NCBI GenBank assembly: GCA_002395925.1
Contig: DGVM01000020.1
Span: forward strand, 4,902-15,615
Length of the DNA stretch: 10,714 nucleotides
Source of the DNA: Bacteroidales bacterium UBA4284
GTDB taxonomy: Bacteria > Bacteroidota > Bacteroidia > Bacteroidales > UBA932
Direction: 5' to 3'
Under the pieces are notes generated by a model. The model was not told the origin of the DNA. It was given only the letters and a program-made list of their open reading frames with translations, and made no database searches. Shown in pieces: positions 7,520 through 10,714 of this stretch (positions within the stretch are counted from its first letter, which is position 1; the number at the start of each line of letters is the position of its first letter). The translations under genes were made by a program, and so were the position numbers.

Positions 7520-7550
7520 CAAAGATGCAAAAACTTTGAGAAGTTTCAAA
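7520..7550 (-). promoter_or_regulatory. Promoter of polA and the downstream cluster
   Basis: On the minus strand TTTG (7550-7547), 19 bases, then CATCTTTG (7527-7520) matches TTTG-N19-TAnnTTTG with one mismatch (C for T). The predicted start is only about 4-6 bases before the ATG at 7510, so the leader is minimal. This also argues against translation from the upstream TTG at 7549. Confidence 0.55.
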
Positions 7551-7609
7551 TATCTTCACCAGTTTGCCGATTTTTAATTATTTTTACGCTGCAATAAAAA
7601 CCATCGCCG

Positions 7610-8044
7610 ATGTCAACGGACGAACTGTTCATGAAAGAAGCCCTGCGGGAAGCGCAGGCCGCCGCATCTGAGGGCGAAGTCCCAATAGGAGCCATTGTCG
7701 TATGCAAGGGCCGCGTCATCGCCCGCGGGCACAACATGACCGAACGGCTGCATGACCCCACGGCCCATGCAGAAATGATAGCCCTTACCGCAGCGACCGA
7801 GGCCATAGGCGGCAAGTATCTTAACGACTGCACTTTATATGTAACCGTAGAACCTTGTCCCATGTGCGCTGCAGCTCTCGCCTGGGCCCAGGCAGGCCGC
7901 ATCGTCTATGGAGCCCCCGACCCCAAGCGCGGATACTCCCGATTCACCCCTTCCCTGCTGCATCCGCGAACTGAGGTAGGCAGCGGCCTCCTGGCCGAAG
8001 CCTGCGGGTCGCTCGTCAGCGACTTTTTCAAGGAGAAAAGATAG
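7610..8044 (+). CDS. tadA: tRNA adenosine(34) deaminase TadA
   Basis: The 144-residue product has the zinc-dependent cytidine/deoxycytidylate deaminase fold. TAHAEM at 51-56 supplies the zinc ligand H53 and the proton-shuttle glutamate E55. EPCPMCAAAL at 81-90 supplies the zinc ligands C83 and C86. The N-terminal MKEALREAQAAASEGEVPIG and the AQAGRIVYGAPDPKRG stretch are typical of TadA rather than of free-base or nucleotide deaminases. TadA converts A34 to inosine in tRNA-Arg(ACG) so that CGU, CGC and CGA codons can be read. The length is normal (E. coli 167). It diverges from polA; the 99 bases between them (7511-7609) hold the polA promoter and an A/T-rich part in which I see no convincing plus-strand promoter. 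It converges with the dehydrogenase gene, the two stop codons being 3 bases apart. Family members that act on other substrates exist but are less likely. Confidence 0.93.
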   Translation: MSTDELFMKEALREAQAAASEGEVPIGAIVVCKGRVIARGHNMTERLHDPTAHAEMIALTAATEAIGGKYLNDCTLYVTVEPCPMCAAALAWAQAGRIVYGAPDPKRGYSRFTPSLLHPRTEVGSGLLAEACGSLVSDFFKEKR

Positions 8045-8064
8045 CGGTCAATCGCCAATTTTCT
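8034..8064. terminator. Possible weak bidirectional terminator between convergent genes
   Basis: AGAAAA (8034-8039) and TTTTCT (8059-8064) flank a small GCGG/TCGC hairpin (8044-8047 and 8052-8055, with one G-T pair) located exactly where the convergent stop codons meet. The stem is short and the internal loop large, so the terminator function is tentative. Confidence 0.3.
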
Positions 8065-8827
8065 GTTGTCCGCACCAGACCTTCATCACAAGGCGGTGAG
8101 GGAGAATCTTGACGAGGAGAATCTGCAGCCTGGCGACGAAGCCGAAAGTGCTGAGGTCGCGCCCTTTCAGGAGGTCTCTCCATCCGCGGTTTACCACATC
8201 CACAGGATCGTACATCGCGTTGAAATACGTGATGCGGTCCTTCTCCGTCCGGTTGTTGGCCACGTCAAAGAATTCCGTCTTTGTCCAGTAAGGGCAGAGG
8301 GCAGTAACTGTAATGCCCTTCGGCCTGAGTTCTTTCCAGAGGCCACGGCTGAAACTCAGCACGAACGCCTTGGTGGCGGCGTACTCCGTAATGTACGGGA
8401 CCGGCTGGAAGGCTGCAACGGAGGCGATGTTGAGCACCCGGCTGCCGGACTTCATGTACGGAAGGCAGATGTAGCACATGTCCATCAGGGCTGAGCAGTT
8501 TAGCGCCAGCATGCTGTCGGCTGTCTTGCGGGGGACGTCTTCGACCGCTTGGAATTTGCCGAAACCGGCGGCGTTCACCAGCAAGACGATCTCGGGATTC
8601 TCAGCGGCCAGGGTGCGTGTGAATCTCTCCAGGGACTCCCCATCAGTGAGGTCCATGGCAATTTGCCGGACGGTCTGCCCGGCCAGCTCCTGAGAAAGCT
8701 CTTCGAGACGGTCTGCCCTTCGGGCGATGACCCACAATTCGTCGAACGCCACGTGCATGGCCGCAGTTTGCGCAAACCTGCGGCCCATGCCGCTGGAGGC
8801 ACCCGTGATAATAGCTATTCTTGACAT
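8048..8827 (-). CDS. Short-chain dehydrogenase/reductase (SDR family), substrate unknown
   Basis: The 259-residue product is a classical SDR with a Rossmann fold. TGASSGMG at 8-15 is the cofactor-binding TGxxxGxG loop. R36-R37 (VIARRADR) at the end of beta strand 2 suggest NADPH preference. DLTD lies at 59-62 and NAAGFG at 85-90 (the NNAG motif in variant form). The catalytic set is N110, S136 (NIASVAA), Y149 and K153 (YAATK). The C-terminal part contains RDLSTFGFVARLQILLVKILPHRLV, a hydrophobic, basic tail seen in SDR members close to ketoacyl or sterol-type reductases, possibly membrane-associated. No neighbour indicates the substrate. It converges with tadA, and its own promoter faces the tRNA-Gln promoter. 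The ATG at 8827 is chosen because the product then starts MSRIAIITGAS directly before the cofactor loop. Confidence 0.9.
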   Translation of the reverse strand: MSRIAIITGASSGMGRRFAQTAAMHVAFDELWVIARRADRLEELSQELAGQTVRQIAMDLTDGESLERFTRTLAAENPEIVLLVNAAGFGKFQAVEDVPRKTADSMLALNCSALMDMCYICLPYMKSGSRVLNIASVAAFQPVPYITEYAATKAFVLSFSRGLWKELRPKGITVTALCPYWTKTEFFDVANNRTEKDRITYFNAMYDPVDVVNRGWRDLLKGRDLSTFGFVARLQILLVKILPHRLVMKVWCGQQKIGD

Positions 8828-8852
8828 ATTGAATATTTATGGATTTGTCTTT

Positions 8853-8883
8853 CAAAGATAGATAAATCCTGTCAGCATTCCAA
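8853..8883 (-). promoter_or_regulatory. Promoter of the short-chain dehydrogenase gene
   Basis: On the minus strand TTG (8883-8881), 20 bases, then TATCTTTG (8860-8853) is an exact TAnnTTTG box. The predicted start near 8848 gives a leader of about 20 A/T-rich bases before the ATG at 8827. Confidence 0.6.
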
Positions 8884-8927
8884 TGCAAACGAGAAAAAGC
8901 AGCCTGTCCCAAATTGCAAAAAATGAT

Positions 8928-8935
8928 TATCTTTG
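8928..8935 (+). promoter_or_regulatory. -7 box of the tRNA-Gln promoter
   Basis: TATCTTTG matches TAnnTTTG exactly and lies 10 bases before the tRNA, so transcription should begin around 8940. Only a poor -33 element (CTGT, 8904-8907) is found at the expected spacing, which may matter less for a strong -7 box. Confidence 0.55.
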
Positions 8936-8945
8936 CAGACGGAAT

Positions 8946-9016
8946 TGAGGTATGGTGTAATGGTAGCACTACAGATTTTGGTTCTGTCTGCCCAGGTTCG
9001 AATCCTGGTACCTCAA
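8946..9016 (+). tRNA. tRNA-Gln, anticodon UUG
   Basis: The 71-base gene folds as a full cloverleaf. The acceptor stem is TGAGGTA with TACCTCA, including the U1-A72 pair typical of tRNA-Gln. The D arm is GTGT-AATGGTA-GCAC. The anticodon stem ACAGA/TCTGT carries loop TTTTGGT, in which positions 34-36 read TTG. The T arm is CCAGG-TTCGAAT-CCTGG. The discriminator is A9016 and CCA is not encoded. It reads CAA codons, and CAG by wobble. A terminator follows within 3 bases. Confidence 0.96.
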
Positions 9017-9018
9017 CT

Positions 9019-9044
9019 AAGAGACTGCTGTACAGTCTCTTTTT
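9019..9044 (+). terminator. Rho-independent terminator after tRNA-Gln
   Basis: An 8-bp stem AGAGACTG/CAGTCTCT (9020-9027 and 9033-9040) with loop CTGTA is followed by TTTT; one more A-T pair can close the base. It ends the tRNA transcript only 15 bases before the symporter start codon. Confidence 0.85.
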
Positions 9045-9059
9045 AAAATTGATACGTGT

Positions 9060-10016
9060 ATGACTTCCCAGACTGCTGCCGCCATAGATGCAATCGAGGT
9101 AAACCTCAACGCAGGCGGAATGAACACCATCAACATAATCCTGGCGTTCGTAATGTTCGGAGTTGCCCTCGGCATTAAGCCGGGCATGTTCGTCGAAGTA
9201 TTCAAAAAGCCAAAATCAGTAATCCTCGGAGCCTGCTGCCAGCTTATACTGCTGCCTGCATTCACCTGCGGCCTGGCACTGCTGATGGGCAACTGGATAT
9301 CGCCCATGATGGGCCTCGGCATGGTGCTGGTGGCCTCCTGCCCGGGAGGCAACATCTCCAACTTCATGTCTTCGCTTGCGAAAGCCAACGTGGAGCTTTC
9401 CGTTTCGCTGACCGCAATCAGCACCGCTCTAGCAGTCCTCATGACGCCGCTCAATTTCTGGCTGTGGGGCAACCTGTACCTCCATGCCGCAAGCAATATA
9501 GCCGGCGATGTACCTATGCTGGCAATACCTCTCTGGGACGTTTTCAAGACCATCTTCATACTGCTCGGGATACCCCTTACACTCGGTATACTTACGGCCA
9601 GATATCTTCCCAAGGTGGCAAACGCCCTCAAGAAGCCCCTCCAGTGGATTTCAATCGTCTTCTTCATCGCCATGGTGGTCCTGTCGTTCAGCGGCAACAT
9701 CCAGGCATTCCTCCAGTGCATCAAGTACATCTTCGTCGTCGTACTGATACACAACCTGATGGCCCTGGGCATAGGTTTCGGCGTAGCCAGCATCGCCAAA
9801 CTGCCTTATCGCGACCGCCGCACACTTACCATAGAGACAGGCATACAGAATTCCGGCCTCGGCCTGGTGCTGTTGCTCGGAACAAGCATTTTCGCGAATT
9901 TCCCTCCCCACGGAGGCATGCTCGTCATAACGGCATGGTGGGGCATCTGGCATATAGTTTCCGGCCTGACCATCGCAACCATATTCAATCTCACCAGACG
10001 GAGCGCAGATGCCTAA
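9060..10016 (+). CDS. BASS-family sodium-dependent symporter (bile acid:Na+ symporter family)
   Basis: The 318-residue protein is hydrophobic throughout, with about nine or ten membrane segments, as in the ASBT/NTCP fold. Two family motifs are clear: VASCPGGNISN at about 91-101, the unwound helix that binds sodium, and IETGIQNSGLGLVLL at 258-272, the second crossing helix. PGMF at 41-44 and the linker KPLQWISIV (192-200) also fit. The family imports organic anions with sodium; bacterial members carry bile acids, pantoate, pyruvate or other acids, so the substrate cannot be assigned from sequence. The first 20 residues before the first helix are somewhat long, and MNTINIILAF (21-30) could be an alternative start. 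The gene follows the tRNA terminator by 15 bases, with only an imperfect -7-like TAAAATTG (9044-9051) before it. It overlaps the acyltransferase gene by 8 bases, so the two are probably cotranscribed. Confidence 0.88.
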   Translation: MTSQTAAAIDAIEVNLNAGGMNTINIILAFVMFGVALGIKPGMFVEVFKKPKSVILGACCQLILLPAFTCGLALLMGNWISPMMGLGMVLVASCPGGNISNFMSSLAKANVELSVSLTAISTALAVLMTPLNFWLWGNLYLHAASNIAGDVPMLAIPLWDVFKTIFILLGIPLTLGILTARYLPKVANALKKPLQWISIVFFIAMVVLSFSGNIQAFLQCIKYIFVVVLIHNLMALGIGFGVASIAKLPYRDRRTLTIETGIQNSGLGLVLLLGTSIFANFPPHGGMLVITAWWGIWHIVSGLTIATIFNLTRRSADA

Positions 10017-10714
10017 GCTCTGGGAGAAAGACCTCCTGTACTCCGTCGTACGGGCCTATGTCGATCTGTGTACGAGGCTCAGCTACCGCAGCCTGAGGGT
10101 CGAGGGAGCTTTGCCGCGGGGCGGTGTGATAGTTACGCCCAACCACACCAACACCCTGCTCGACGCACTTGTGGTGCTGCAAAGCGTCAAGGGCCCCATC
10201 TCCTTCGGCGCCCGTGCCGACATCTTTTCAAACCCCATGGCAGCCTTTTGGCTGCGGCGCGCCAGGATGGTACCGCTGGCACGCAGCCGCGACGGTCTGC
10301 GCGAGGTCGCAAAGAACCTGGATGTCATACCGAAAATCCTGGACACCCTCGCCCACGACGTTCCTTTCTGCATTTTCCCGGAAGGACGTCATCAGCCAAA
10401 ACATTCCCTGCTGCCCCTGCAGAAAGGCGCCGTCCGCATAGCCCTGCAGAATCTGGAGGAGGGCCGCCGGACGCTGATAGTCCCCGTAGGCATAGACTAC
10501 TCCGACTTCTTCCATTACCGGGGCTGCTGCGTGCTCAGATACGGAGAGCCCCTGGACGCCGGAGAATTCGTCGAAAAGCATTCAGAACTCTCGCAGGCCG
10601 ATCTATATCACGCGTTTACAGAAGAACTATCCGAGCGCATCAAGTCGCTCATCCTTTATATTCCGGACGACGACAACTACGAGCGCCGGCTTTCGGAGCT
10701 TCGCCCCACGCAGC
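10009..10714 (+). CDS. PlsC-type lysophospholipid/glycerol-phosphate acyltransferase, 3' end cut off
   Basis: The frame is open from the ATG at 10009 to the right edge (235 codons). It belongs to the LPLAT/PlsC superfamily, which transfers acyl chains to lysophosphatidate or related lipids at the inner membrane face. Motif I is NHTNTLLD at 45-52, the catalytic His and Asp, with five residues between them rather than the textbook four. Motif II is likely ARSRDGLRE at about 91-99. Motif III is FPEGRHQ at 123-129, which binds the glycerol phosphate. Motif IV is the hydrophobic LIVPVGIDY at about 156-164. The start overlaps the symporter TAA by 8 bases, which suggests translational coupling. The visible part covers the catalytic domain; longer family members carry a C-terminal extension that cannot be judged here. 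The acceptor lipid is unknown. Confidence 0.86.
   Translation, partial: MPKLWEKDLLYSVVRAYVDLCTRLSYRSLRVEGALPRGGVIVTPNHTNTLLDALVVLQSVKGPISFGARADIFSNPMAAFWLRRARMVPLARSRDGLREVAKNLDVIPKILDTLAHDVPFCIFPEGRHQPKHSLLPLQKGAVRIALQNLEEGRRTLIVPVGIDYSDFFHYRGCCVLRYGEPLDAGEFVEKHSELSQADLYHAFTEELSERIKSLILYIPDDDNYERRLSELRPTQ

Noticed and set aside
7511..7549. Longer PolA N-terminus starting at the TTG at 7549
   Set aside because: It would lie inside the predicted promoter, adds 13 atypical residues before the canonical MKLFLIDG start, and needs a rare start codon.
6071..7597. Long open frame (508 codons) on the plus strand opposite polA
   Set aside because: It is a shadow of the GC-biased polA codons; its product has no recognisable motif, while the minus strand encodes every PolA motif.
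7561..7609. Plus-strand promoter for tadA
   Set aside because: Only poor matches (TACGCTGC, TATTTTTA) without a correctly spaced -33 element were found, so none is annotated.
9000..9060. tRNA-Gln 3' end as a possible integration site for a mobile element
   Set aside because: No repeat of the tRNA end is seen elsewhere in the window and no integrase or transposase gene is present.

Overview
The window looks like a chromosomal piece of a fairly GC-rich member of the Bacteroidales (Bacteroidota), probably from an animal gut. The evidence is a repeated promoter pattern of the Bacteroidota type (TTTG or TTG, 19-20 bases, then TAnnTTTG), a periplasmic-repeat sensor kinase of the kind common in Bacteroides relatives, very short mRNA leaders without clear Shine-Dalgarno sites, and a secreted GH36 alpha-galactosidase. 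The genus cannot be fixed from the sequence alone.

Layout. From 1 to 7510 everything is on the minus strand. At the left edge is the N-terminal part of a sensor histidine kinase (1-1279), cut just before its H-box. Upstream of it, separated by a terminator, is a housekeeping cluster that in transcription order reads polA (DNA polymerase I), a sigma-70-family factor, a GH36 alpha-galactosidase, rsmG (16S rRNA methyltransferase) and rpmH (ribosomal protein L34). Genes in the cluster overlap or almost touch (29 bases, in-frame join, ATGA overlap, 7-base gap), so they probably share a polA transcript. rpmH also has its own promoter inside the end of rsmG. On the plus strand, divergent from polA, is tadA (7610-8044). 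It converges with a short-chain dehydrogenase gene (8048-8827, minus). Divergent from that are a tRNA-Gln(UUG) gene with a terminator, a BASS-family sodium symporter gene (9060-10016) and a PlsC-type acyltransferase gene running off the right edge.

The most striking feature is that the sigma factor and the alpha-galactosidase form one uninterrupted 915-codon reading frame. The sigma part is complete, and the galactosidase part begins with its own ATG and signal peptide. Removing one A from an AAAA run at the join would restore a stop codon and a classic ATGA overlap. The join is therefore either a genuine fusion, which would predict a membrane-tethered sigma factor, or a single-base event or sequence error in an ordinary gene pair. 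A second point is that the PolA proofreading domain has lost its catalytic residues.

No CRISPR array, insertion sequence, phage gene or large repeat was seen. No gene-free stretch exceeds about 120 bases.
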